From Paramoeba atlantica (taxonomy: Eukaryota; Discosea), in NCBI GenBank assembly GCA_977017575.1, contig CDRNVI010000058.1, positions 62,001 through 126,000 on the forward strand: a stretch of 64,000 nucleotides of DNA. Reading direction: 5' to 3'. This document shows positions 20,373 through 30,657 of the stretch, piece by piece (the stretch's first letter is position 1; every line of letters begins with the position of its first letter). The notes under the pieces are model-generated. The model had not been told where the DNA came from and searched no databases. It saw only the letters and a program-made list of their open reading frames with translations. A program made the position numbers and the translations under genes.

Positions 20373-20930
20373 ATGCCCACCCTTGATTCATGGATAACCT
20401 TCCGGCGTCCCTTGCCGAGGGTTGGTGAAGTCGTTGTTCGAAGACAAATCGCATCCAACGTAGCACAACCCTCGCCCCCAAGCGAAATCGCTGATTCGCC
20501 TGCGAAGAAAACTATGCCTAACGATTGTGAAATGCACACCATCACAATGCAAGATCGCTTGGAGATTTGTCGCTCCCCTCTAAGCGTAAATCAGCTATGC
20601 CGCAAATACGGTACAACAAGATGGACGATTATGAGAACAAAAAGCAAAGGTGAGGCTCACTACCAGGCTCACGTAAATCGGGGGGGACGGGATAGAAAGC
20701 GGGAACGTGGTTTTAACAGCGAGCGTCAGTTGGCCATGGAAAAGGTTAATGACAAAATGGTAGAGGCCGTGGACGGGAAATTTCCTGTCACGAAGCAGTT
20801 TGTTATCGAGCTTATGGAGCAGCACGGCGCTCTTAACGCACCCTTATCGGAAAAAGCGAAGGATGAAACCTACAAACATTTCAAATATGTTTTCGGTTGG
20901 ACGAATAGGAAATTCGGATCACCAATGCCT
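20373..20930 (+). pseudogene. pogo-like transposase, DNA-binding N-terminal part
   Basis: In this frame the first helix-turn-helix is in ITMQDRLEICRSPLSVNQLC…GTTRWTIMRTK (CENP-B N-like) and the second, Tc5-type, in LSEKAKDETYKHFKYVFGWT. The frame must change near 20925-20935 (…FGSPMP / LSPANIEVRIQ…) to reach the catalytic domain, so this copy has one frameshift here, unless an unseen splice joins the parts. Confidence 0.7.
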
Positions 20931-22149
20931 TTCTCCCGCCAATATAGAGGTGCGAATCCAGAAGTGGGCACGCCAATTGTTTATCCAAAATGGTATACGT
21001 AAATACAGGTACGTGTTTTTTGGGGACGAAACATCTTTTCCTGTAGATGGGCAAATATGGAACAGGTCCCTTGCACCGATCGGCGTACAAAACGTTTCTG
21101 TTTCAGCAGCGAATTCAAAAGAAACAGTGACAGTATTCCTTGCAGGGATTTATGAAGTGAGCCTTGACCAAGCCTATCCTCTTCCACCCACTGTGATTTT
21201 TGAGAACCATGCGCAGTGTGAAGAGTCGTCCCGAATTCTAAAAGAAGCTCGGTGCTACTCTGTGGAAATGAACTACGCGATATATGGACAGGTTTCCAGT
21301 AGTGGTTGGATGAATCTTAAATTATTTGAAAAGATATTGAAAGAATATATTGAAAGCACCAGTGACGAACACCCCCCGATTGCCATTCTCGTAGATAGTT
21401 GCACGGCGCACCAGACGGATGCTTTACCCATAAACTGTGATCTGCACCGCATCCCAGGTGGTTGCACGCCTTTTATTCAAGTTCACGACCGTTCAATTAT
21501 TTGTCTGGTCAAGAGAACGTATGAAAAAATGATAAAAAATTGGTGTCTCTCTCAAAAAACGCACGAACCGTTAAACAGAAAACAAATTCTTGAATTCATT
21601 AAGTTGGCACACGACAAAACCTGGACTACTTGCTCAGCAACGATATTAAATACCATTAGGAAGTACGTACGCGATCCACTGCTTCTTTATCCATGGGAGT
21701 GGAAGGAAAACGAGGAGGAAATGCAAAGTTCCAAGAACGCGGCAAAAAAGCGACAAAGAGAAGCTAGAGCCATGGCTGTTCACGCGGATGAACATGCGGA
21801 AGAATCTGTCCCGGAAATGAAAACATGTGATTACGTGCCTCGTTCTTCCGTTCCCTGTAGGATACCTATTTCTCCTGCCCTTAGCCTTCGACTCGTTCTA
21901 GCAGCGCGCCGCAACGCCCCTTTATTTCAACCTGCCGCCACCGGTGTTGGTGAGCACATGAAGCCGCATGTTGTGTGTTTATCTCATGAGGAAGGAGATT
22001 CTTCTGGTGCGGAAGAAGCGCAGAAAACATCTTATAAGTGGAAGACTTTGCGTCGACGAGGTGCCTTGATTCCTTCAGAGTGTGTGGACTTCATGTGCCA
22101 GCGAATTTTCGATGCCTTTATGATGCGCCACCCCGACTCAAAAACATGA
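20930..22149 (+). pseudogene. pogo-like transposase, DDE catalytic domain and start of protease-like domain
   Basis: The DDE_1-type core has D in YVFFGDETSF, D in IAILVDSCTAHQTD and D in GGCTPFIQVHDRSI, the PGGCT block being typical of Tigger/pogo enzymes. A Lys/Arg/Glu-rich linker (about 21690-21830) follows, then a C-terminal segment RRRGALIPSECVDFMCQRIF that looks like the N-terminal part of an Ulp1 protease domain. The frame ends at 22147-22149 and the rest of the protease is in another frame from about 22160. Confidence 0.75.
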
Positions 22150-22159
22150 CTCAAAAATA

Positions 22160-22549
22160 TGGGCAACACAAAAAATGGTTCAAATGGATGTTATCCCTGG
22201 ACATATCGAGCACAACACGCAAGTCTATGTTTGCCTGTACTATCAATGTCACTTTGTGTTAGTTCACATACAAGGTCACTTCTTTTTCGTCTACGACAGC
22301 CTCAGGGGATACGCTCCGTTTGCAGCAAAAGCAAATTTGGAAAACTTAAAAAAATGTGTTTTGCAATACTTGAAGCCGGCGAACATCAACTCTTATAGCA
22401 TTCAGTATATGGAATGCCAACAACAAATTCAGGGGGAGAATGACTGCGCATTTCATGTGGCGAACAACCTTTATCGAGTTTTGTTTCACGAGCAAAAGGA
22501 TATTATTTCGCGTGCTGAGTTGAGCATAAATTGGAAACCAAATGTCTAA
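22160..22549 (+). pseudogene. Ulp1-like (C48) cysteine protease domain of the pogo-like element
   Basis: The catalytic triad order of Ulp1/SENP proteases is visible: His in CHFVLVHI, Asp in FFVYDSL, then Gln in QQIQGENDC and Cys in ENDCAFHVANN. About 125 residues are in one frame to the stop at 22547-22549. The preceding part of the fold is in the upstream frame (to 22149), so a single frameshift separates two halves of one domain. Ulp1-like proteases are known riders in some Mutator-like transposons; in a pogo-like element I do not know of a described case. Confidence 0.7.
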
Positions 22550-23211
22550 GATTTTCTATTCTGCTATTTACCCTATAAATTACCCTACTAACCATAACCA
22601 TAACCATAATAAATTACCCTACTAACCACAACCAGTAAGCTTTTTCCCCTACCAGTGAGCATTTATGACATTGTTTATTGACACTGTATATTGAAAATGG
22701 AAGAAGTATGTGAGGAACTATGGGCGAGATAAATATAGTTTTTTCTTCCCAACGGGAAAGCATGGTCGGGACCTCCACGTGGTCTTTCCTGGCTCTGTCA
22801 TCCAGTTGATGACACTAACGCCGACCTCATACAGCAGGAGAATTGCATGATGACCATGAATGAGATCATTTAATGCGTAGAGACTTTCTCCCCCACTTCC
22901 TCCAACACCTACAGCTCAGGGAATACATTACACGAACGAGGAACTGCGCCGCGAAGCGGCGCAATTTTTTTTTGGGGTGGCGGTGGTGATAATGCTTCAG
23001 ACCCCCCCTTTAAGCGCACTTTTCACGAAAAGTGAGGTGCGCTTAAAGGGGGGGGGGACAGTACTTCTTAAAAGCGAGAAATAAGATACAAAGATAGATG
23101 TGACCCTACGCAAGGAAATCCTTATAGAAAGGACTAAAACGCTTAGTAGGAAAGCAAGTATTTTCGAAAACACATGTACAATACATGTATAATAGAAATA
23201 AAAGATATATC

Positions 23212-26200
23212 TCAAGAACATTCATCATTCCCATCAACAACTGAAAGTTTAAGAGCTGATGGCTTTGTCGGTGCATTACTCACGCATAGTAAGCTCTTTT
23301 TTGCCAACGTAGGAGGCATTACTGCACATACATATTGTAGGACTCGTCTAACTTGTCGTGCAAGGCGGTTCAGTGTGTCTGGTGGGATACGAGGATCCAT
23401 ATCCATACAGTACTCCAATCCCAACTTAATTTTCTTAATGTTCCTGAATGTGTCAACATCCATCTTCACGACAATCCAGTCGTCCACGACGCATAGATTT
23501 AAGTCCTCTCGATATTTAAAATGTAAGGATGAGGCGCCGCATAGAACGAGTGGCCACAAACTTACCTCGGTGACGTCTCGTAGCTCCCCTACGCATCGTG
23601 TGCCATCGCGAAGCACCGCATTCTTTGCGACCTTCTCGCTGTACAACACGAATGTGGAAGTCTCTCCCTTAGTGGTCGCACATAGAGAGCCGTGCTTGAG
23701 ACGCAGTGTGTCGCTCACTTTTGTACGGTAATGATTCTTAGCCCCTCCCATCGCAACATTCGGGAAAAGCATGGAACTGAGAAGAGCGTGAAAAGTCGTG
23801 CCGCTGACATTTTGGGAGTACTCGGAACAGTCCACGTAGGGTTCTTCTCCTTGTCCTATCAGGCGCCGTAGTTGTCCGCGCCTTTTCTGAATCGGAAAGG
23901 GGGTTTCGTGATTCTGACTATTGTCCGCACCATTTCTCGAATTCTCGCTGCTCGATTTCTCTACCAGAAGTGATTCGTCCACGTACCCAGAAATAACAAG
24001 CTCTTCCATAAGTTGTCTTTTGATTTGTGACATAATCTTCAGTGATGGCTCGTATAGACTGTTTTCAGAGAGGAATATCCTCCGCTTCTCCTTGTCCGCC
24101 CACTTCTCAGCATAACCCCTGTAGGCGTTGAGTAGCACAAAGTGATCCGACTTCTCATTCTCTCCTAAAATATCACGAGCAATTCGAATGTCATCAACAC
24201 CCTGGTCCTGAGATGTCTTGAAAGGGTTCGTTTCGGAGGAAGCCACGAGCGTTAGAGCCACATCTAGACCTCGGAGAGCACACCCCATAAGCAACATTTT
24301 CGCATTGCTAGGGGTAGTAGGAAGTCGTGCTATATGTTTGCCAAGTCGCGTTATGTGACCTTCCGAATCAACGGCACCAATACTCATGAGTGAATTCATG
24401 GCCTGTTCAATGGAATCCTTGTCTGGTGCATCCAGTGCAGTTCCCAATACACGAGCGGGTGCTCCGAGGCCCAGATGAAGGATTGACAAGCAAAGAGCCT
24501 GAAGAGGTAATCGGAGAATTTCAGGTGTTTGAAAATCATCCAGCTGAGAGTACTCTTGGGATGTATACAATCGGTAACAATACCCCTCTTTCGTTCGCCC
24601 TGCTCTCCCTTTGCGTTGTATGCAATTGGCTTTGCTGGCATATACAGTTGTAAGTGTACTAAGTTGCGACGCCCGTTGGCCATCGGTCTGCTTAACAAGT
24701 CTTTTCTCCTTCACAGCCCCAGTATCAATAACACACACAACATCATCTATTGTGATGCCACTTTCAGCAATATTTGTTGCCAATATTACCTTCACTTTGT
24801 TTCGTGGAGCTGGTAAAAAACATTTCATCTGTTCTTGAGGATTGACAGAGCTATGCACGCAAATGATTTCAAAGTTAACCGCTTTTCCCGAGGCCTCTAA
24901 CATGTCTTTTGCGTGTACTATTTCATGCCACCCCGGTAAAAACACGAGAATTGACCCTCCGGACTCAAATAGATGATGTGTTTTAGCACCCCTTTGAATC
25001 AGAAAAGATATGAAATTGTAATCCATGGAGCGCAATTTAAGCTTTCTATCTAAGTCTTTCTTTGGTTGCTGCCTAGTTATGGCGCTAGAAGTTTGCGTTT
25101 GAGAAGCTGAACGTAAGACGCGAAGAGTGGAGATATTTTTGGCCTGAGGCTCATCCATGGTCATTTGTGCTATTTCTTCTAAATGAAAAATTTGCACGGG
25201 ATGCACCGCGTGATCAACATTTATTACTGGAGCACCTTCAAAGTATTTTGAAAAGCGGTCACTTTGGAGTGTGGCGGACATGATGACGATCTTTAAATCT
25301 TTTCGAAAACGCGAAAGTCGACGGAGAACAAGTAGTAAAAAATCAGCATTCAAATCTCGTTCGTGCACCTCATCCAATATTACGTGAGAAATACCGTCAA
25401 GTACGGGGTTACGCTCAAAGATCCGCAAAAGTATTCCACTCGAGTAATACGTGATGTGTTTCCCTGGACGAGATTCGAATCTCACGCAATGCCCAACAGA
25501 TTGACCGACTTCCTCCCCCCTTTCCTGGGCCACGCGCTGCGCAATTGATATAGCGCTAATTCTCCTCGGTTGAGTCACAACAATGTTAGTTTCCTCTTCT
25601 GTTCCCTGTCGAAAGGCTTCTTCTAGAATATATTGGGGCAATTGTGTTGATTTACCACTCCCAGTTGTTCCGCACAAAACAGTCACTTGATTGTCTTTTA
25701 TAGTGTCTACAATATGTCTGTAGTATCGGAACATCGGAAGATTTTTCCGTTTTTTGATGATTTCTTCAGACACCCGTCGTTTCGAAACGATGGCTTTTGG
25801 CGCGTTGGAGGCAGTTGATCCTCTGGGGAGTTCGGGATCCGACATTTCAGGAAGCTGCTGAACCTCGTCTACAAGCTGACTTAAGGAATCAAGAAAAGTA
25901 GTATTTGTCATGTTCAAATGAAATACATGATCAGGGTCAAGCCTTGGAAACTGCTTAAAAAGCCCTACAAGACCGGCGAATTTCGGCAAGCCTTTCATAT
26001 TAAGGCAGAGGGCTTCTTTGGCCATATCTTCAGCAACTACACGGTTTCCGTACTCACCAACGCCTTCGTAAACCGTCCCATCTTCTTCCACGGTCAAAGT
26101 AGCATGCGTGCTATTGCCCGTGTATTTTGTGCTCATTCTTGGGGGAGCAATATCGTTGCATACAGTGTACATTTCAGCGAGGCGCTGATAACCAAGACTT

Positions 26201-29200
26201 GTCATAGCTGACCCCATCCAAGCTGAAAGAGATTCAAATTGACCGGAAAATCTTTGGCGAATACGTCTTGAGTAGTCCCTTTCAGGGTCAAATTCCGGAT
26301 GTGTGCGTTTGAGAACCTCAAGGCAGTGCATTGCAGCCCTTCTTTGGGCATTTTCTTTACCTGGCATAATGCGAGAGGATGCAATCCAATCAAATCCTTT
26401 CAGCTTAACCGTGGCTGAAAACACAAACATTCCAGATGTAGTAGTCATTTTCGATGTGTATTCCGGAGCTGGTAATCCTACGCGGAGGGAAAAATTGTAG
26501 AGTACAGTCTTTGCATGTGTATCAAGTGGTTCCTTTTCCGAAGCTACTCGAGCTTCCTCCAAAATCGCATCACCACTGTGATATAGATCTTGTTTCGCAA
26601 CGCTCAAAGTATCTTCGTAGCTTCTTCTATCATTTAAATAAGTCGCACACAAAGAACAGTATTTCTCCCAATTTGCATGCCCTCCGTCCAAACAAGATGG
26701 AAAAGCCGGCTTTGCAGGCCGTAGTAAAACAGAGGCGGCGAGGCCCGGCGGCGGCAAAGAATCCGGATTCGGCTGGTCCCCAAATTTAGGTGCAGTTCGT
26801 CCCTCTTCCATCACATACGCGACATGTTCCCCTTGCGAACTAGGATTGTCGTAGATGCACACGTTAAATGCATCTAATACTCGAGAGAAATGAAGAAAAC
26901 AAAGTTGCTCAGCTTCGCATTCCATTCTAGAGACACCTATGGCAAGTTGGGTAGGAATGGTGTCCGGCAAGTAGACTTTGCAACGAGAGTAGAAGTTTCC
27001 ATTTTTTTGAACGGTTTTAAGAGAAAGATTCCTTCCAATTCGACATAGGTATGCTTCGACTGGCGCTCGATACGATCTTGCTCGAGTGTGTAAATGTGAA
27101 GTCGGTACGTTTTCCAAAGAAAGATCATTGGTGTTGAAGCTGCTGTCGGAACCAGTAGTTACAGGAATGCAAGCCGCTTCTAAATTACCTTGAGATACGG
27201 CAAGAGATAGTTCTTGTAAACTCTTATCATCGGTATCTTTGCGCAAGGGTGGAATTTGAGAAGGATTGGGGACGGGTTTATATATGCCGTCCCGAGGGGG
27301 GTATGGTGCATTTCGACCTCCTCGTCGTGCGGCCTCTGCATGCTCATACTGCAACCTAGGATCCTTGTAAATCGGATAGCCAACTGCATCCAGGTGAAGC
27401 TCGAGAGACATTGAGACAAGATGAACAATCTCTTTCTTACTACTCGCTTCCGCTGACGCAATTATGGGGGGGAAAGGATCGGGCAATTGAAGCTCAAATC
27501 TACCTTTGCGTAGAAGCCTTCCACCATCCACATATTCATCGATTTGAATGGGCAAATCCATGGATAAATTACGACTCATCGTTTTATAAAATTCCCTCAT
27601 TCGAGTTGCACAATAAATATCGACCTTCCTTGGACTGCTTATTGCGCATGATATAACGTTCGTTGTCTGTACGTCATGCTCGCGAACGAGTATAAAACCA
27701 CAAGAAGTATCCGGTTCAAAAATTTTTCGCTCATCAATCCTCTCTTTTGAAGTCAAGTCAATCGGTACATGTGCCTGTTTACTTGTTACAATGATATCCA
27801 GATATATCAAAGGAGGAGGCGAATCGATTCTGGGATTGAATCGTCGCAGATTTGCACCACAAGCATCAAGTATCCTGTATGCATGAACGTATGCAACGTG
27901 AATTGATGCGTTCTTAGTTTTGGCAATACCTTGAGCCTCTCGACTTTCACCGGAAAAATGGAGGACGAGCGTAGTCCTAAACATAAATTCTTTTTTCAAA
28001 GTTATTGTTTCTGTTCGACGACGATACGAAATATTTAGCTTGTCCAGTATTGTATGAACATCGTGGCTACGATCTGGGCCGAGCTCTTTAAGGGAATCGT
28101 AGCACGACATATCCATTCCTTCGGTCATGGCACCAGGCTTAATTCGACATGGAGGTGGGACTTTCGCCCAAGGTCGTATCTCGTCGTAACTGTACGGTGC
28201 CCATCTCCCTGTCTTTCGAGTTTCCCTTGCACGTTCATCTTGCAATGAGGTAGCTAGTGTAGATTTCTCTTGATAACCTGATCCTATCTCATGGTACCGT
28301 TCGTGAACTACGAATATAGGAACACCTAAAGCATCGAGCATCAGCTCAGCATGCTGAAAAGCAGCAGACACAGCATCCTTTTTCTTGGCTCCAATGCCCA
28401 AAGCGAACCGATCACCAAAAATACTTTTCGGCAAAAAAAGGGGAATTCTCGCCTCGAAAACGTTATGTCCCTCCTCGTCTCTCAGCACTGGTTGTTTCGT
28501 TTCTACGAAATCATTTGAACCGCAGCCTAATCGCTGATTTACGTAATTATGTATTCTATCTCTGCACTGTACATGTAGGATGCTTGCGTCCGAAATGAAA
28601 AGTCCCTGCTCAGCAAAAGCGGAACATCGACTCAGTTCAGAAACAGCTCCTTGATACTGATTTATTTGCTTTAAAGATTCCTTCCCCTGGACGCCGCTTT
28701 GATTAGAAATATCAGTTGAATCACGATCTCCAGAACTAGCTTTATCGATTAACTTTGGCACGCGTCCTAAAGGTCCACCAGTTACGTCCTTTGACATATT
28801 GGCAAGGTAGGAGTCCAAAAATTCTTTGTGCGCTTTAAAATCACAGAAGTAAAGTTGACGAATACATTCGATCATCGCGTGTCGCCCTGAGTCAATTTTT
28901 CTCCCTGAGGTCGAATTTGTAATCCACCGCGTTTCTTTCCTCCGTTTCCCCTTCTCTGTTTCGATCATACTAGAGTACCCAACAAAACTAATCCATTGTG
29001 TTGTACCGCCCAGTATTTCTGGTTGCTGAATAAATTCCATTTCTCTCTCGTCTGCTTTCAAGACACCGCTAAGCAGATCCTCAGGACGCTGATAAAAAGT
29101 AATACTTTCTGAAACAGGCATTGGTAAGACTTTATTAGGATCTTTGAAGCGAGGACAAATTGCCGTCGATGAACTTTTAGATACTAAGCTAGTCATATTC

Positions 29201-29889
29201 TTATTGGTATTACTAGCGGGCTTTTTTAGAGTAGTGTCCGACTGGATACGCATTACAGCAGGAGAAAGATTCTGCCCAGTATTTGCATGATGCCCACTTA
29301 AACTTCCTTTTTGACGTTGAAGAGAATATTCTTCTTGTCTTTTTGAGTCAGAGTAAATAGGTACGTCCAGTTCTCCTAGAAGGTCTTCAGCGTGCATACA
29401 AGCGCATACTTCGGCATCTTTTGAACTTATTGCGTAGCCAACCGCTTGTATTGTTCTATTCGATTCATCTCCTAGGGGTAAAGAAAAATAGGCTACATAT
29501 TTAGGACTTTCGCCCACCTGTTCCTCGGAAGTAAGAACTTCTTCCACAACCGGAGGAGCTACGGAAAAATCTTTCGACTTCATGTAGTTTGCTATTCTTA
29601 AGCGAGAAAAATAATCCAATGAGGAGACCTTTCGCGCAGTTTTCCAGAGAACTTTCGCGTTGGGCTTTTTTAATGTTTGTACACCAGTCCACGAAAATTT
29701 CGCCGATTGAGGGCAATATTCAGAATTCAGGTCATTCTTTTCTGGAGCAGAGCGCGCTGCCGTACATGCCTGTGGGTTAGAATTACAAACCGCGCTTACC
29801 CCGGGAATCTTTTTAGAAAGTCCAAGGGGTTGTATTTTTTTTGGAAGAAGAGTGTGATTGCTGCTTCGTAGAAAATTGAGACTTACCAT
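23212..29889 (-). CDS. Giant DEAH-box RNA helicase with tandem dsRBD-like units (REH2/DHX30-like)
   Basis: About 2225 codons from MVSLNFLRSSNHTLLPKK; the open frame extends 38 codons upstream but this Met begins a basic, acid-free mitochondrial-type presequence. The first ~1370 residues hold about eight dsRBD-like units each ending in a helix such as HAELMLDALGVPIF or HAEDLLGELDVPIY. The helicase core follows: motif I GTTGSGKST, DEVH box in VILDEVHERD, SAT in VIMSATL, motif VI QRKGRAGRTKEGYCYRLY, then HA2 and OB-fold regions. Size and layout match the kinetoplastid mitochondrial RNA-editing helicase REH2 (~2170 residues) and more loosely DHX30/DHX9. RNA editing in this organism is inferred from that, not shown. 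Confidence 0.85.
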   Translation of the reverse strand: MVSLNFLRSSNHTLLPKKIQPLGLSKKIPGVSAVCNSNPQACTAARSAPEKNDLNSEYCPQSAKFSWTGVQTLKKPNAKVLWKTARKVSSLDYFSRLRIANYMKSKDFSVAPPVVEEVLTSEEQVGESPKYVAYFSLPLGDESNRTIQAVGYAISSKDAEVCACMHAEDLLGELDVPIYSDSKRQEEYSLQRQKGSLSGHHANTGQNLSPAVMRIQSDTTLKKPASNTNKNMTSLVSKSSSTAICPRFKDPNKVLPMPVSESITFYQRPEDLLSGVLKADEREMEFIQQPEILGGTTQWISFVGYSSMIETEKGKRRKETRWITNSTSGRKIDSGRHAMIECIRQLYFCDFKAHKEFLDSYLANMSKDVTGGPLGRVPKLIDKASSGDRDSTDISNQSGVQGKESLKQINQYQGAVSELSRCSAFAEQGLFISDASILHVQCRDRIHNYVNQRLGCGSNDFVETKQPVLRDEEGHNVFEARIPLFLPKSIFGDRFALGIGAKKKDAVSAAFQHAELMLDALGVPIFVVHERYHEIGSGYQEKSTLATSLQDERARETRKTGRWAPYSYDEIRPWAKVPPPCRIKPGAMTEGMDMSCYDSLKELGPDRSHDVHTILDKLNISYRRRTETITLKKEFMFRTTLVLHFSGESREAQGIAKTKNASIHVAYVHAYRILDACGANLRRFNPRIDSPPPLIYLDIIVTSKQAHVPIDLTSKERIDERKIFEPDTSCGFILVREHDVQTTNVISCAISSPRKVDIYCATRMREFYKTMSRNLSMDLPIQIDEYVDGGRLLRKGRFELQLPDPFPPIIASAEASSKKEIVHLVSMSLELHLDAVGYPIYKDPRLQYEHAEAARRGGRNAPYPPRDGIYKPVPNPSQIPPLRKDTDDKSLQELSLAVSQGNLEAACIPVTTGSDSSFNTNDLSLENVPTSHLHTRARSYRAPVEAYLCRIGRNLSLKTVQKNGNFYSRCKVYLPDTIPTQLAIGVSRMECEAEQLCFLHFSRVLDAFNVCIYDNPSSQGEHVAYVMEEGRTAPKFGDQPNPDSLPPPGLAASVLLRPAKPAFPSCLDGGHANWEKYCSLCATYLNDRRSYEDTLSVAKQDLYHSGDAILEEARVASEKEPLDTHAKTVLYNFSLRVGLPAPEYTSKMTTTSGMFVFSATVKLKGFDWIASSRIMPGKENAQRRAAMHCLEVLKRTHPEFDPERDYSRRIRQRFSGQFESLSAWMGSAMTSLGYQRLAEMYTVCNDIAPPRMSTKYTGNSTHATLTVEEDGTVYEGVGEYGNRVVAEDMAKEALCLNMKGLPKFAGLVGLFKQFPRLDPDHVFHLNMTNTTFLDSLSQLVDEVQQLPEMSDPELPRGSTASNAPKAIVSKRRVSEEIIKKRKNLPMFRYYRHIVDTIKDNQVTVLCGTTGSGKSTQLPQYILEEAFRQGTEEETNIVVTQPRRISAISIAQRVAQERGEEVGQSVGHCVRFESRPGKHITYYSSGILLRIFERNPVLDGISHVILDEVHERDLNADFLLLVLRRLSRFRKDLKIVIMSATLQSDRFSKYFEGAPVINVDHAVHPVQIFHLEEIAQMTMDEPQAKNISTLRVLRSASQTQTSSAITRQQPKKDLDRKLKLRSMDYNFISFLIQRGAKTHHLFESGGSILVFLPGWHEIVHAKDMLEASGKAVNFEIICVHSSVNPQEQMKCFLPAPRNKVKVILATNIAESGITIDDVVCVIDTGAVKEKRLVKQTDGQRASQLSTLTTVYASKANCIQRKGRAGRTKEGYCYRLYTSQEYSQLDDFQTPEILRLPLQALCLSILHLGLGAPARVLGTALDAPDKDSIEQAMNSLMSIGAVDSEGHITRLGKHIARLPTTPSNAKMLLMGCALRGLDVALTLVASSETNPFKTSQDQGVDDIRIARDILGENEKSDHFVLLNAYRGYAEKWADKEKRRIFLSENSLYEPSLKIMSQIKRQLMEELVISGYVDESLLVEKSSSENSRNGADNSQNHETPFPIQKRRGQLRRLIGQGEEPYVDCSEYSQNVSGTTFHALLSSMLFPNVAMGGAKNHYRTKVSDTLRLKHGSLCATTKGETSTFVLYSEKVAKNAVLRDGTRCVGELRDVTEVSLWPLVLCGASSLHFKYREDLNLCVVDDWIVVKMDVDTFRNIKKIKLGLEYCMDMDPRIPPDTLNRLARQVRRVLQYVCAVMPPTLAKKSLLCVSNAPTKPSALKLSVVDGNDECS

Positions 29890-30130
29890 AAAAAGCAAAT
29901 TGAGAATCAAAGCAAAAACATTATCAGAAATAGATTCAGTAGATTTCTTATTGTGCCAAAGCACACACAGTAGCACGCGATACTTAACAAAAAAAGTTCC
30001 CAAAAAAGAATTCGGTAGCTTTTTCCGACTTCATATACAGTAAAAGTCACAATTCTCAGAATCACTAAAAATAAGAATTGGGATGTCAACGTGCAACTAG
30101 GAAAAATGAGAATACAATTTCAACCTGTAC

Positions 30131-30271
30131 ACCAATCTACAGTGTAAAGATACAGTTTCTGTACCTTGTTGGTACATTTTGCTAGCCCTTCCTTTCTTTT
30201 CCCGGAAACGGACATATTCTTACTTTTAAATGCCCGTTTCCGGCTGACGGCTAGCTGGAACTGTCCCTCTT
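30131..30271 (+). ncRNA. Candidate spliced-leader (SL) RNA gene
   Basis: The exon candidate ends …ACAGTTTCTGTACCTTGTTG at 30171 and is followed by GTACAT. Kinetoplastid and diplonemid SL exons end ACAGTTTCTGTAC, seven bases close to TTTATTG or TATATTG, then GTATG; the 13-base core and the TTG|GTA junction are identical here. The 39-41 nt exon would start near 30131-30133 (ACCAATC…), recalling the CCAACG start of diplonemid SLs. The intron folds into an outer stem GCTAGCC/GGCTAGC (30181-30187 with 30249-30255) and an inner 10-bp stem CCGGAAACGG/CCGTTTCCGG (30202-30211 with 30234-30243) with a U-rich loop (TATTCTTACTTTTAAA) that may hold the Sm site. Total about 125-140 nt, the usual SL RNA size. 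It is on the strand opposite to all protein genes. The 3' end is a guess. Confidence 0.72.
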
Positions 30272-30657
30272 TGTCGCGGAAGTAGGGGACGCACTTCGCA
30301 CTCTTCACCCCTCCCCGGCTCACTCCTCGAGTGAGCTTTCTTCCCTCCCCGGCTCTCTCCTTCTCGTGCTTTCTTCTCCCGGGAGCTATGCGCCATGGTG
30401 GCCTCCCTTGAGGACCACTGGGCGTGCTACAGCGGGAGGACACGTTGTATGCGTGTATAGGGGATGCGAACTTGCACCCCTCTCTCCCTACATGCTGTAG
30501 CGAGTGCGGCGGTAACGGACCTCCCCATGATGCATCATGATCCACGATAGACCATCTGACAGCATGAACCCACGGCTTGACCGTGTTGCAGCATGAACCA
30601 TGGCTATACGTGCTGTAGCATGACCGATGGGCGTCTCGTCTCCTACCTCGCACTCCA
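30272..30657. other. Structure-rich non-coding stretch beside the SL RNA candidate
   Basis: Two copies of CCCTCCCCGGCT (about 30309 and 30343) flank a perfect hairpin GCTCACT-CCTCG-AGTGAGC (30318-30336). Further on, four variants of CTGTAGCATGA/ACAGCATGAACC lie between about 30488 and 30625. The stretch is GC-richer than its surroundings. A minus-strand frame of 177 codons (30120-30653) covers it but has no protein-like features. Confidence 0.45.

Larger units (their letters stand above)
20080..23061 (+). mobile_element. pogo-like DNA transposon with intact ends and TA target duplication
   Basis: The left end CTGTCCCCCCCGTTTAAGCG starts at 20080; the right end …CGCTTAAAG…GGACAG stops at 23061; TA lies directly outside both (20078-20079, 23062-23063). 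Each end holds a second inner copy of the C-run plus TTTAAGCGCAC motif: a direct repeat at the left (about 20115), an inverted one at the right (about 22998). GC-rich hairpins (GCGCCGCTTCGCG, about 20179; GCGCCGCGAAGCGGCGC, about 22945) lie further in. The body encodes a CENP-B/pogo-type transposase followed by an Ulp1-like protease domain. Length is 2982 bp. Confidence 0.88.

Noticed and set aside
22580-22615. Tandem CCATAA units that look telomere-like
   Set aside because: Only about three units, inside the pogo-like element, and not matching the TTAGGG type expected of euglenozoan telomeres.
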